Assembly (NCBI GenBank): GCA_030695565.1
Contig: JAUYRZ010000123.1
Location: 124,001-188,000, forward strand
DNA: 64,000 bases
Source: Archangium sp.
GTDB lineage: Bacteria > Myxococcota > Myxococcia > Myxococcales > Myxococcaceae
Direction of reading: 5' to 3'
Shown: positions 14,926-22,599 of the stretch, in pieces
How the letters are laid out: every line of letters starts with the position of its first letter
Position numbering within the stretch: the stretch's first letter is position 1
Notes under the pieces: generated by a model
What the model was told of the DNA's origin: nothing
Seen by the model: the letters and a program-made list of their open reading frames with translations, nothing else
The model's database searches: none
Program-made: the position numbers and the translations under genes

Positions 14926-15471
14926 ATGCGCCACTGGCTCCCTCTCACCGCGCTGTTGTTGAACGCCGCCTGCATCGTCGAGGCGCCGACCAAAGAAGGC
15001 ACGCAGGGTTCTGCGCCCCGCCTGCCCCCGGCCCCGCCGCAGGAGTTCAAGAGCGGCGCGAACTTCGGAGGCGCGATCGAGCTGGTCTCGGTGATCGTCA
15101 GCCCCGGCCGCGGCGAGCCCGGCCAGCCGGTGCGGGTGCTGGCGAACTTCAAGGTGCTCTCGAAGATCGACCGCGACTACGTGATCTTCGTGCACGTGGA
15201 AGACGTGGACGGCCGGGTGGATCGCCTGAACGTGGATCACGCGCCGCGGGCCAAGCCGACCTCGCAGTGGGTGCCCGGCGAGCTGGTGCAAGACGTGTTC
15301 GACATACCGATCCCGCTGGGCATGCCGGTGCGCGGGCTCTCGCTGGTGCTGGGGTTCTGGGATCCGAAGAGCGATGCGCGCATGCCGATTCAGAACAAGG
15401 ATCAAGTGCCCACCGACGGGCGTGATCGCCTGTTCGTCGCCAAGTTCCCCGTCGCAGCGCAGGCGCCGTGA
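14926..15471 (+). CDS. Putative outer-membrane lipoprotein
   Basis: 181 residues. A signal peptide with lipobox LLNAAC places the lipidated Cys at residue 16. A Pro-rich linker precedes a single beta-rich domain (GGAIELVSVIVSPGRGEPGQ, then VIFVHVEDVDGRVDRLNVDH, and GLSLVLGFWDPKSDARMPI). This looks like an immunoglobulin-like beta sandwich; family not recognised. Its last four bases overlap the GTG start proposed for ftsY. Confidence 0.8.
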   Translation: MRHWLPLTALLLNAACIVEAPTKEGTQGSAPRLPPAPPQEFKSGANFGGAIELVSVIVSPGRGEPGQPVRVLANFKVLSKIDRDYVIFVHVEDVDGRVDRLNVDHAPRAKPTSQWVPGELVQDVFDIPIPLGMPVRGLSLVLGFWDPKSDARMPIQNKDQVPTDGRDRLFVAKFPVAAQAP

Positions 15472-16991
15472 TCGCGCGCGCGGCGTTCGAGTGGGTGGCG
15501 GGGCAAGCGCCGGTGCCGGTGCCGGTGCCGGTCGAGGGTGGCCCTGACGTGGCGATGTACGTCATCATCGCGGTCTTCTTTCTCTTCCTGGCCCTCGGGG
15601 TCTGGGCCATCCGCCGCCGCAACAAGGCGCGGGGGCCTGCGCCCAAGCAGCTCCAGTCGACGCAGCAACTGACCCCGTCGATCGAGACCGGCAAACCGCC
15701 CGAGCTGGTGGTGCCGAAGGTGACGTTGCCGCCCTCCGAGCTGGAGGCGCAGAAGAAGGCCGAAGCCGAAGCGGCGCGACGCCAGGCCGAGACGCTGCGC
15801 AACAAGCTGGCCGAGCTCGAAGCGCGGAAGACGAGAGCCGACGAAGGCGAGCGCGCAGAGATCGACCGGGCGCAGCAGAAGCTGCGTGACGAAGCGGAAG
15901 GTGCGAAGCGCGAGGCGTACCGCGCCGAGAAGGCCGCCGAGGTCGAAGAGAAGGAGCGCAAGAAGCGCGAGCGCGAAGAAGCCGCCCGGCTGGCCGCTGA
16001 AGAGGTGCAACGTCAGGCCGCGGAGACGGCGCGCCTGGCGGCAGAGCAGCAGGCGGCGCAAGCGAAGAAGGTCGAAGCGGAAGCCGGTCAGACGCTGGCC
16101 CACGGCCTGGCGAAGACCAAACGTGAAGGCTTCATGGCCCGGCTGTCGGGGCTGTTCGGCGGCGCGCCGCGGGTGGTCGACGAGAGCGTGCTGGCCGAGC
16201 TGGAAGAAGTGCTCTTCACCGCCGACATCGGCGTGAAGACGGCCTCTCGGTTGGTGGAGCACGCGCGCGATCAATCGAAGACGAAGTCGTTGGGTTCGGC
16301 GGAGCTCAAGAGCGTCATCCGCGAAGAGGTCGAGCGCATCGTCACCTTGAAGGCGAACCACTCGCTGAGCGGCGGCGGCTCGCCGCACGTGATCATGGTG
16401 GTGGGCGTGAACGGGGCGGGCAAGACCACCACCATCGGCAAGCTGGCGGCGAAGGCGGCGGCGCAGGGCAAGAAGGTGTTGTTGGGCGCAGGCGATACCT
16501 TCCGCGCGGCGGCGGCCGAGCAGCTCGACGTGTGGGCCGAGCGGGCGGGCGCAGAGCTGGTGAAGGGCAAAGACGAAGCCGATCCGGCGTCGGTGGTGTT
16601 CGACGCGGTGAAGCAGGGCGTGGAGCGCAAGGTCGACCTGGTGATCGCCGATACCGCGGGGCGGTTGCACACCAAGGCGAACCTGATGGAGGAGCTCAAG
16701 AAGGTGAAGCGGGTGATCGAGAAGGCGCTGCCGGGAGCACCGCATGAGGTGCTGCTGGTGCTCGACTCGACCAATGGTCAGAACGCGATCATGCAGGCCC
16801 GGCAGTTTCACGACGCGGTGGGCATCACGGCGATCGCGCTGACCAAGCTGGATGGCACGGCGCGGGGCGGGGTGATCATCGGCATCTGCGACGATATGAA
16901 GGTGCCGGTCTCGTGGGTGGGCATCGGCGAGAAGGTGTCCGACCTGCGGCCGTTCGACCCCAAAGAGTTCGTGGCTGCGTTGTTCGACTGA
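15468..16991 (+). CDS. ftsY: Signal recognition particle receptor FtsY with N-terminal membrane anchor
   Basis: 507 residues from the GTG overlapping the upstream stop (GTGA); an ATG at 15555, just before the membrane helix, is an alternative. One membrane helix (MYVIIAVFFLFLALGVWAI) is followed by an acidic/Lys-rich coiled coil (about 85-210) and the NG GTPase domain: GVNGAGKTTTIGKLA (G1), DTFRAAAAEQL, DTAGRLHTKANL (G3), TKLDGTARGG (G4). It docks SRP-ribosome complexes at the inner membrane. E. coli FtsY lacks a true transmembrane helix, so this anchor is notable. A GCCGGT repeat encoding PVPVPVPV lies between the two candidate starts. Confidence 0.95.
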   Translation: MIARAAFEWVAGQAPVPVPVPVEGGPDVAMYVIIAVFFLFLALGVWAIRRRNKARGPAPKQLQSTQQLTPSIETGKPPELVVPKVTLPPSELEAQKKAEAEAARRQAETLRNKLAELEARKTRADEGERAEIDRAQQKLRDEAEGAKREAYRAEKAAEVEEKERKKREREEAARLAAEEVQRQAAETARLAAEQQAAQAKKVEAEAGQTLAHGLAKTKREGFMARLSGLFGGAPRVVDESVLAELEEVLFTADIGVKTASRLVEHARDQSKTKSLGSAELKSVIREEVERIVTLKANHSLSGGGSPHVIMVVGVNGAGKTTTIGKLAAKAAAQGKKVLLGAGDTFRAAAAEQLDVWAERAGAELVKGKDEADPASVVFDAVKQGVERKVDLVIADTAGRLHTKANLMEELKKVKRVIEKALPGAPHEVLLVLDSTNGQNAIMQARQFHDAVGITAIALTKLDGTARGGVIIGICDDMKVPVSWVGIGEKVSDLRPFDPKEFVAALFD

Positions 16992-17039
16992 TCGTCGAAA
17001 CAAACTCCGCAGCTACACCAACGGCCTCCGCTGCTGTCC

Positions 17040-17062
17040 CCCTCTCCCCGAGGGGGAGAGGG
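17040..17062. repeat. Short perfect copy of the dispersed hairpin
   Basis: CCCTCTCCCC (17040-17049), loop GAG, GGGGAGAGGG (17053-17062): a 10-bp perfect stem between ftsY and the RHH/nucleotidyltransferase pair. No T-tract follows. Confidence 0.75.
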
Positions 17063-17124
17063 CTTTCACAAGAGCGGTGGGGCCTTGCCGTCTCCCGCAG
17101 AACTGCAGTACTTCTGCGGGGACG

Positions 17125-17520
17125 ATGCGCATCGACGCGACCATCCCCGACCGTGACGGCAAGCAGCTCACGCGGCTGGCGAAGGAGCTCGGCCTGAGCC
17201 GAAGCGAGCTGGTGTCTGAAGCGGTCAGCTACTTCGTGCGCCTGTCGATGGAAGTCCGCGCAGGCCGACTTCTGCTGCTCCACGACCCTCAGGGCGGAGC
17301 GCCGCCGCGGGAGTTGGTGAGCCGTCACCTCGGTTCGTTCGCCGCCGTGCCCGTGCCCCTGCCGCGAGTCGCCGAGGGCGTGTTGGGCCAGCGGCCCAGC
17401 AGAACCGCGGACCAGGCGTGGCGTGACGAGCTGGCCCGGGTACGGGGGCTCACGCCCTACGAGCGAATGGCCGAGGCGCTCGAGCTGGGAGAGGACGACT
17501 TCGGAACCAACCACCGATGA
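17125..17520 (+). CDS. Ribbon-helix-helix antitoxin-like protein
   Basis: 131 residues from ATG 17125. The first 45 residues are an RHH DNA-binding domain: strand MRIDATIPDRDG, then KQLTRLAKELGLSRSELVSEAVSYFVRL. The rest carries no clear domain; it is Pro/Ala-rich with a C-terminal helical stretch that would wrap a partner. Its stop overlaps the start of the nucleotidyltransferase gene (ATGA), the usual antitoxin-before-toxin arrangement. Confidence 0.72.
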   Translation: MRIDATIPDRDGKQLTRLAKELGLSRSELVSEAVSYFVRLSMEVRAGRLLLLHDPQGGAPPRELVSRHLGSFAAVPVPLPRVAEGVLGQRPSRTADQAWRDELARVRGLTPYERMAEALELGEDDFGTNHR

Positions 17521-18092
17521 GCCGTTCGGTGCTGAAGAAGACGGTGAAGGTGGCCGAGCGCGTGCAATCCCTCCTCGAGGCCGCGGGAGCACGCTCGGCG
17601 GTGATCGGCGCGATGGCGTGTGCGGCGTGGAGCTACCCGCGCCACACGCGAGACTTCGATCTGGGGTGCGCGACCGACCCCTTCACGGTGCTCGAGAAGG
17701 TGGCACGTGCGCTGCGCGAGGCCGGGTGGGAGGTCGAGTGCCGCCTCCCCGACGGCGAGGATCCGCTGGGGGGGATGTTGGTCATCGAAGGCCCCGGGTT
17801 CAGGCGGGTGGAGGTGGTGAACTTCTACAACCCGCTCCGTCCACGCAAGAACCCGGGGGCGCAGGCCATCGAAAGCGCGCTCGAAGGCCGGCTGGCGCCC
17901 TCGAAGTTGCGGTTGGTGAAGCTGACCGATCTCATCGCACTCAAGCTGTACGCGGGTGGACCGAAGTCGCGACTGGACGTGCTCGAGTTGGTCGCTCGGA
18001 ACCCCGGCCTCGATCTGGCTGAGCTTCAGCGGACCTGCAAGGTGGCGGGGCTCGAGCGGGAGTTCGAAGCCTTCAGAATCGGGTTCCAATAG
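17517..18092 (+). CDS. Nucleotidyltransferase-fold protein, AbiEii/DUF6036-like toxin candidate
   Basis: 191 residues. Near the N-terminus VIGAMACAAWSYPRHTRDFDLG carries the NTase pattern: a Gly-rich turn (Gly31) and the acidic pair Asp46-x-Asp48. The rest (LRLVKLTDLIALKLYAGGPKSRLDVLEL) matches the segment following the core in minimal NTases of the AbiEii/DUF6036 kind, where KxxDLxxLK recurs. Some relatives modify tRNA as toxins. Translational coupling to the RHH gene supports a toxin-antitoxin pair; activity is inferred only. Confidence 0.75.
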   Translation: MSRSVLKKTVKVAERVQSLLEAAGARSAVIGAMACAAWSYPRHTRDFDLGCATDPFTVLEKVARALREAGWEVECRLPDGEDPLGGMLVIEGPGFRRVEVVNFYNPLRPRKNPGAQAIESALEGRLAPSKLRLVKLTDLIALKLYAGGPKSRLDVLELVARNPGLDLAELQRTCKVAGLEREFEAFRIGFQ

Positions 18093-18143
18093 GGTCATGC
18101 GCGCGTGCGGGCGCCTTCACCAGAACGCTCTGAGGCCGGGCGC

Positions 18144-18443
18144 TCATCGTGCGCTCGCGCTCACAGCGGATTCGACGGCCGGCGATGCAGGGGGCCCGCT
18201 CAGCGCGGCGCGCAGGTGGGTGCGAAGCGCGATGGTGAGCGCGGAGTCGAGGTGGTGCGCATGTTCAGCGAGCACCAGCACGGTGTCGGTGAGCGCGATC
18301 GCCGCCACGAGCGCCGAGGGCCGCTGCGCTGCCGAGAGCGAGAAGGCCGCGTTCTTGAGCAGCCCCTGCCAGCCGGCGTCCTTGATGGAGAGCGCGGCGC
18401 GGTAGAGGCGCGTGACGAGGTCGTCGAGTTCTTGATTGTTCAT
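18144..18443 (-). CDS. Hypothetical helical protein, 99 residues
   Basis: MNNQELDDLVTRLYRAALSI continues through WQGLLKNAAFSLSAAQRPSA to an Ala/Ser-rich tail. Composition looks like a genuine helical protein rather than a shadow frame, and no better frame covers this stretch. The ribosome-binding site is weak (GAGAG about 11 nt upstream). No family recognised. Confidence 0.5.
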   Translation of the reverse strand: MNNQELDDLVTRLYRAALSIKDAGWQGLLKNAAFSLSAAQRPSALVAAIALTDTVLVLAEHAHHLDSALTIALRTHLRAALSGPPASPAVESAVSASAR

Positions 18444-18505
18444 GCCCGGGTTCTCTCACCGGGGTCTGACAAGTGCGGGTGGCCCTCAGGCAACTTGGCG
18501 AAACT

Positions 18506-19456
18506 TCAGAGCACGCCGCGGAAGTAGTCGATGGTTCGCGGCAGACCGACCTCGAGGGTGATCTTCGGCTCCCAACCGAGGATCGCGCGCGCCCGCGAGA
18601 TATCGGGCTTGCGCTGCTTCGGATCGCCCGGCGGGAGCGGCTCGAACACGAGCTTCCCACCACCCCCCGCGGCCTGCTTCACGGCCTCCGCGAATTCACG
18701 AATGGTCTGCTCGCGCGGGTTGCCGATGTTGACGGGATCCTGCTCGTTCGAGAGCGCGAGGCGCAGAATGCCCTCGAGCAGATCGTCGACGAAGCAGAAG
18801 CTGCGGGTCTGCGAGCCGTCGCCGTAGAGGGTGAGATCTTCACCGCGCAGGGCCTGGGCCACGAACTGCGGCACCACGCGGCCATCGTTGAGGCGCATGC
18901 GCGGACCGTAGGTGTTGAAGATGCGAACGATGCGCGTGGCCACGTTGCGCTTGCGGCGGAAGGCCTGCACGATCGCCTCTCCGTAGCGCTTGGCCTCGTC
19001 GTACACGGCGCGCGGGCCGGTGGAGTCGACGTTGCCGAAGTAGCTCTCGACCTGCGGGTGCACGAGCGGGTCGCCGTAGATCTCCGAGGTGGAGGCCTGC
19101 AGCATCACGGCCTTCTTGTTCTCGGCCAGCTCGAGGGCGTGCTGCGTGCCGAGGCTGCCGACGCGCAGGGTCTCGAGCCAGAGCACCTCGTAGTCCTTCG
19201 GGGATGCGGGGGAGGCGAGGTTGAAGACGAAGTCGACGGGGCCGGTGATCGGCACGGGCTGGCAGACGTCTTGCTGCATCAGATCGAAGCGGGCGTCGCG
19301 CTTCACGTCGTCGAGGTTCTTCAGGTTGCCCGTCACGAGGTTGTCGACGGCGATCACACCCTCGGCGCCATCGGCCAGCAGGCGTTCACACAGGTGCGAG
19401 CCGAGAAACCCTGCACCGCCGAAGACGACTGCACGTTTTCCACGAAGGGAGTTCAC
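18506..19456 (-). CDS. UDP-glucuronate decarboxylase (UDP-xylose synthase)
   Basis: 316 residues from a GTG start. Extended SDR fold: Rossmann motif [12 protein letters not shown] at residues 11-22, the UXS-type [15 protein letters not shown], and catalytic [13 protein letters not shown] with [20 protein letters not shown] (YxxxK). These signatures separate UXS from dehydratases and epimerases. It oxidises and decarboxylates UDP-glucuronate to UDP-xylose using bound NAD. The UDP-glucose dehydrogenase making its substrate is at the far end of the locus (51726-53024). The glycosyltransferase upstream ends 12 nt away, so they share an operon. Confidence 0.9.
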   Translation of the reverse strand: MNSLRGKRAVVFGGAGFLGSHLCERLLADGAEGVIAVDNLVTGNLKNLDDVKRDARFDLMQQDVCQPVPITGPVDFVFNLASPASPKDYEVLWLETLRVGSLGTQHALELAENKKAVMLQASTSEIYGDPLVHPQVESYFGNVDSTGPRAVYDEAKRYGEAIVQAFRRKRNVATRIVRIFNTYGPRMRLNDGRVVPQFVAQALRGEDLTLYGDGSQTRSFCFVDDLLEGILRLALSNEQDPVNIGNPREQTIREFAEAVKQAAGGGGKLVFEPLPPGDPKQRKPDISRARAILGWEPKITLEVGLPRTIDYFRGVL

Positions 19457-19468
19457 ACCCGAGGCGTA

Positions 19469-20542
19469 TCACCGCGCGGCGTCGAGGAGCAGCGCAGCGA
19501 GCGGCTCCTGCCAGCGCTGCACGGAGTAACGCTCCACCACGGTCGCGCGGCCGGCTGCACCGATGCGCTGGCGCAGGGCCGCGTCGTCGATCAACCGGGA
19601 GAGCGCCTCGACCCATTCGTCGTCGGTGCGCGCGAGCAGGCCATTCTCGCCGTGCTTCACGATCTCGGTGTTCACGCCGACGGGGCTCATCACGGTGGCG
19701 GCGCCCATCGACATCGAGACCAGGCCCTTGAGGCCACACTTGCCGCGCGTCCACGCGTCGTCGGGCAGGGGCATCAGGCCGATGTCCATCCGTCGCAGGA
19801 GCTCGAGCTCGGCCTCGGCCGACCACGCTTCACCCTGCAGCCCGAGTGGCGCGTGGCTGAAGGTGGGGTCGCCCATCACGCGCAGGCGCACGCGGTCCTG
19901 GTAGCGGGCCTTCACGCGCTCCAGGGCGGGGAGCAGCGGGCGCAGGTGCGCGACCGTGGAGGGGCTGCCGCTCCAGCCGATGGTGACGACGGAGTCAGCG
20001 CGGTTCGAGAGGGGCGCGAAACGGTCGGTGTCGACGCAGGTGGGAATGACCTGCACGTTGCGCGAGTGCTGCCGGGCCCAGGTGGCGAGGTACTCGTTGC
20101 CGGCGATGACGGTGTGCGAGAGCCCCACCACGCGGGGAATCTTCTCGACGTTCTTGAGGAAGGCGAAGCGGCGGTTCGCCTCCGAGACCGCGTGAATCCA
20201 GATCGCGTCGTCGAAATCGAAGACCACCGGGGCGCGCAGGTGGGCGAGCCATTCGCTCCAGTGGTTGAGCAGGAAGAAGGCTTCGCGTTGCACGAAGAAG
20301 ACGTCGATCTCCCTTGGGCGTACGACGCTTCTCAATCGCCTGAGTGCTGCCTTCGCGGCGATGAGGCCCTTCTTCACGGGGGACTCGCGGCCATAAAAGA
20401 CGCGCAAGTCGTCACGATCGAGAAGCCAATCGTACGAGACTTCGATGCCTCGTCGCGAGAGATGAGGGAGGAACGCCTCGAAACGGTAGCGCTGGCCGGG
20501 GCTGAGGTCAGGTGCCTGAAGCGCCAGAAAGCCCACTTTCAT
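19469..20542 (-). CDS. Family 4-like glycosyltransferase
   Basis: 357 residues from ATG 20542, whose ATGA overlaps the upstream methyltransferase stop. GT-B fold: VVFDFDDAIW and VIAGNEYLATWARQHSRNV in the N-domain, then IPTCVDTDRFAP, IGWSGSPSTVAHL and ARTDDEWVEALSRL in the C-domain. The nearly identical motifs FDFDDA, AGNEYLA, VDTDRFAP and GSPST occur in the protein at 41604-42668, so they are paralogues. Cytoplasmic sugar transfer to a lipid-linked oligosaccharide is expected; donor unknown. Confidence 0.88.
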   Translation of the reverse strand: MKVGFLALQAPDLSPGQRYRFEAFLPHLSRRGIEVSYDWLLDRDDLRVFYGRESPVKKGLIAAKAALRRLRSVVRPREIDVFFVQREAFFLLNHWSEWLAHLRAPVVFDFDDAIWIHAVSEANRRFAFLKNVEKIPRVVGLSHTVIAGNEYLATWARQHSRNVQVIPTCVDTDRFAPLSNRADSVVTIGWSGSPSTVAHLRPLLPALERVKARYQDRVRLRVMGDPTFSHAPLGLQGEAWSAEAELELLRRMDIGLMPLPDDAWTRGKCGLKGLVSMSMGAATVMSPVGVNTEIVKHGENGLLARTDDEWVEALSRLIDDAALRQRIGAAGRATVVERYSVQRWQEPLAALLLDAAR

Positions 20543-21375
20543 TTCTGCGGTCGCTTCCTGCCAACGGCGCACCAGTAGGGCACCCCCTCGCGGAACTCGA
20601 TTCGCTCGAGTCCAGCGCGCTCCATCATCGAACGAATCTCGTCACGGGTGAACCGTTGCTCGAGTTGAGTGCCGAAGCGATCGAGGGCGTCAGTGCGCAT
20701 CGTGTAGAGACTGAGTTTGCGATACGCGGCGAGCGGCAGGTTGGACACGTTGAACCCCGCCTTCTCGAGCACAGCCGCCGTGCGCGCGAGGGGAAGGTAG
20801 ACGGTCCCCGCGATGACGTCGGTAACGAGGTGACGCCGTGTAGTGGGGAGGCGCGAGATGAGCCGCCGGGCCCGATCCGTTGCCTCCCATAAGGTGCGGA
20901 ACCACGCGGGCCGGTTGTCGAAGCGGTAGTAGAGGTAGACGAGAAAAGGCGCCCCCGGCTTGAGTGCCCTCACGCATTGATCGAGTGCAGCCTGGGTGTC
21001 CGGAATGTGATGCAGCACGCCCAGCGAGTAGCCGAAGTCCATCGACGCCGATTCGAAGGGGAGCGAGTCGACTCCGCGATGATGGAACTCGCAGTTGGGC
21101 TGCGCAGCGAGATTTCGTTTCGCGACCGTGAGGGCTTCATCGCTCGCATCCACGCAATGCAGTGTACCGACGCGCGGCGCTACGTGCTTCGCCCAGCGGC
21201 CGCTTCCGCAGCCCATGTCGAACCCGACCGGAGCTTCGGGGAGTTGGGCCCAGGGGAAGACCGAGAAGTATTCCTCGAAGAGTCTTTGGGCCTCGGAAGG
21301 CGAGAGTTCACTCTGATCGAAGCGAGACCATTCTTCTCCGAAGCCGGCGACCGTCCGTTCATGCAGGTTGGCCAT
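20539..21375 (-). CDS. Class I SAM-dependent methyltransferase
   Basis: 278 residues from ATG 21375 (another ATG at 21393 is possible). Motif I is FDMGCGSGRWAKH (about 52-64), followed by LHCVDASDEALTVAKRNL, YSLGVLHHIPDT and LKPGAPFLVYLYYRFDNRP, a UbiE/COQ5-like pattern. The C-terminal ~100 residues are helical. Start is 55 bp from the divergent glycosyltransferase at 21431. Likely methylates a sugar in the polysaccharide. Confidence 0.87.
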   Translation of the reverse strand: MANLHERTVAGFGEEWSRFDQSELSPSEAQRLFEEYFSVFPWAQLPEAPVGFDMGCGSGRWAKHVAPRVGTLHCVDASDEALTVAKRNLAAQPNCEFHHRGVDSLPFESASMDFGYSLGVLHHIPDTQAALDQCVRALKPGAPFLVYLYYRFDNRPAWFRTLWEATDRARRLISRLPTTRRHLVTDVIAGTVYLPLARTAAVLEKAGFNVSNLPLAAYRKLSLYTMRTDALDRFGTQLEQRFTRDEIRSMMERAGLERIEFREGVPYWCAVGRKRPQK

Positions 21376-21430
21376 GAGTCCGCGTCGTACCATGAAGCGG
21401 TCGGGCTTCTGGGCTAAGGAACGACCCTCG

Positions 21431-22546
21431 ATGGCGCATCTGGTTTTCGTGGTGAACAACGCCGACTTCCTTGTGTCGCATCGGCTCGTGCTCGTTGAAG
21501 GCGCGATGAAGGCTGGATATCGCGTCACGGTGGTCGCCCCGGAAGGCCCCGGTCTTCACGTTCTCGAAAAGGTGGGTTGCGAGATCGCGCCGTGGAAGCT
21601 TCGAAGAACGGGTCAGCGACCCCACGAGGAGGCCATCGCTCTGGCCCACCTCGGGGCGCTCTACCGTTCGCTCAAGCCCGACCTCGTCCACCACATCACC
21701 GTCAAGGCGATGCTCTACGGCAGTCTCGCGGCCCGCGCGAACGGCGTTCGGGCAGTCGTCAACGCGGTATCAGGGCTGGGCTACGTGTTCTTGTCTTCCG
21801 GCCTCCGCGCGCAGGTGAGACGGCAGGTGCTTCGGGCGGGCTATCGCATGGCGCTCACCACCCCCGGATCTGCGGTGATTCTGCAAAACGATGATGACGA
21901 GGCCTCGCTGCGATCGTTGGGCGTGCTCGACGGCGCGCGGGTGGTGAAGATTCGAGGGTCCGGCGTCGACCTGAGCCGCTTCCCGACCACGCCCGAGCCT
22001 TCTGGAGTTCCCCTCGTCGTCCTCCCGGCGCGCCTGCTGGTGGACAAGGGGGTGCGCGAGTTCGTCGAGGCGGCGCAGCTTCTCGGCAAGGTCGCTCGTT
22101 TTGCGCTGGTTGGCGGGGAAGACGAGGGCAATCCCGCGGGCGTGCCCCGGGCTGAATTGGATCGCTGGGTCGATGAGGGCATCGTGGAGTGGTGGGGCCA
22201 CCGCACCGACATGCCCGAAGTGCTTCGGCAGGCGCACGTGGTGTGTCTGCCTTCATACCGAGAGGGCATGCCCAAGGCGTTGCTCGAGGCCGCCGCAATG
22301 GGGAGAGCGATCGTCACAACCGACGTTGCCGGCTGTCGCGATGCGGTGGCGGGTGGGGCCATCGGCCGCTTGGTGCCGGTTCGAAACGCACACGCGCTCG
22401 CAGCTGTTTTGGGCGAACTCATCGCATCGGCTCCCGAACGGAAGCGCTGGGGTGACCTGGCCTCTGCGCACGCTCGGGAGAACTTCAGCGAAGACAGGGT
22501 GTTGGCGAGCCACCTGGAGTTGTACGCCTCGCTCTTGCTGGGATAG
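21431..22546 (+). CDS. Family 4 glycosyltransferase (PglA/TuaC-like)
   Basis: 371 residues from ATG 21431. The N-terminus MAHLVFVVNNADFLVSHRLVLV with LVHHITVKAMLYGSLAAR and VNAVSGLGYVF is typical of GT4 enzymes that act early on undecaprenyl-linked sugars. The C-terminal donor site shows LPSYREGMPKALLEAAAMGR (E-x7-E) and TTDVAGCRDAV. The next gene is the WecA-like initiating transferase, so it probably adds the second sugar. Inference from position and family. Confidence 0.88.
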   Translation: MAHLVFVVNNADFLVSHRLVLVEGAMKAGYRVTVVAPEGPGLHVLEKVGCEIAPWKLRRTGQRPHEEAIALAHLGALYRSLKPDLVHHITVKAMLYGSLAARANGVRAVVNAVSGLGYVFLSSGLRAQVRRQVLRAGYRMALTTPGSAVILQNDDDEASLRSLGVLDGARVVKIRGSGVDLSRFPTTPEPSGVPLVVLPARLLVDKGVREFVEAAQLLGKVARFALVGGEDEGNPAGVPRAELDRWVDEGIVEWWGHRTDMPEVLRQAHVVCLPSYREGMPKALLEAAAMGRAIVTTDVAGCRDAVAGGAIGRLVPVRNAHALAAVLGELIASAPERKRWGDLASAHARENFSEDRVLASHLELYASLLLG

Positions 22547-22599
22547 AGCGATTCTCTGAACGTCGCCGGGGTGCGTGGGGACGAGTTCAGGGGCGTTCG

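Noticed and set aside
13455-15152. 565-residue minus-strand frame across the kinase and lipoprotein genes
   Set aside because: Antisense of a convincing histidine kinase; crosses a repeat and a gene boundary.
17040-18443. Mobile element carrying the toxin-antitoxin-like pair
   Set aside because: No transposase, integrase, target-site duplication or tRNA end was seen; the adjacent hairpin belongs to the dispersed repeat family.
18473-20578. 701-residue open frame on the plus strand
   Set aside because: Spans the antisense of both UXS and a glycosyltransferase gene and has no recognisable motif; high-GC shadow.
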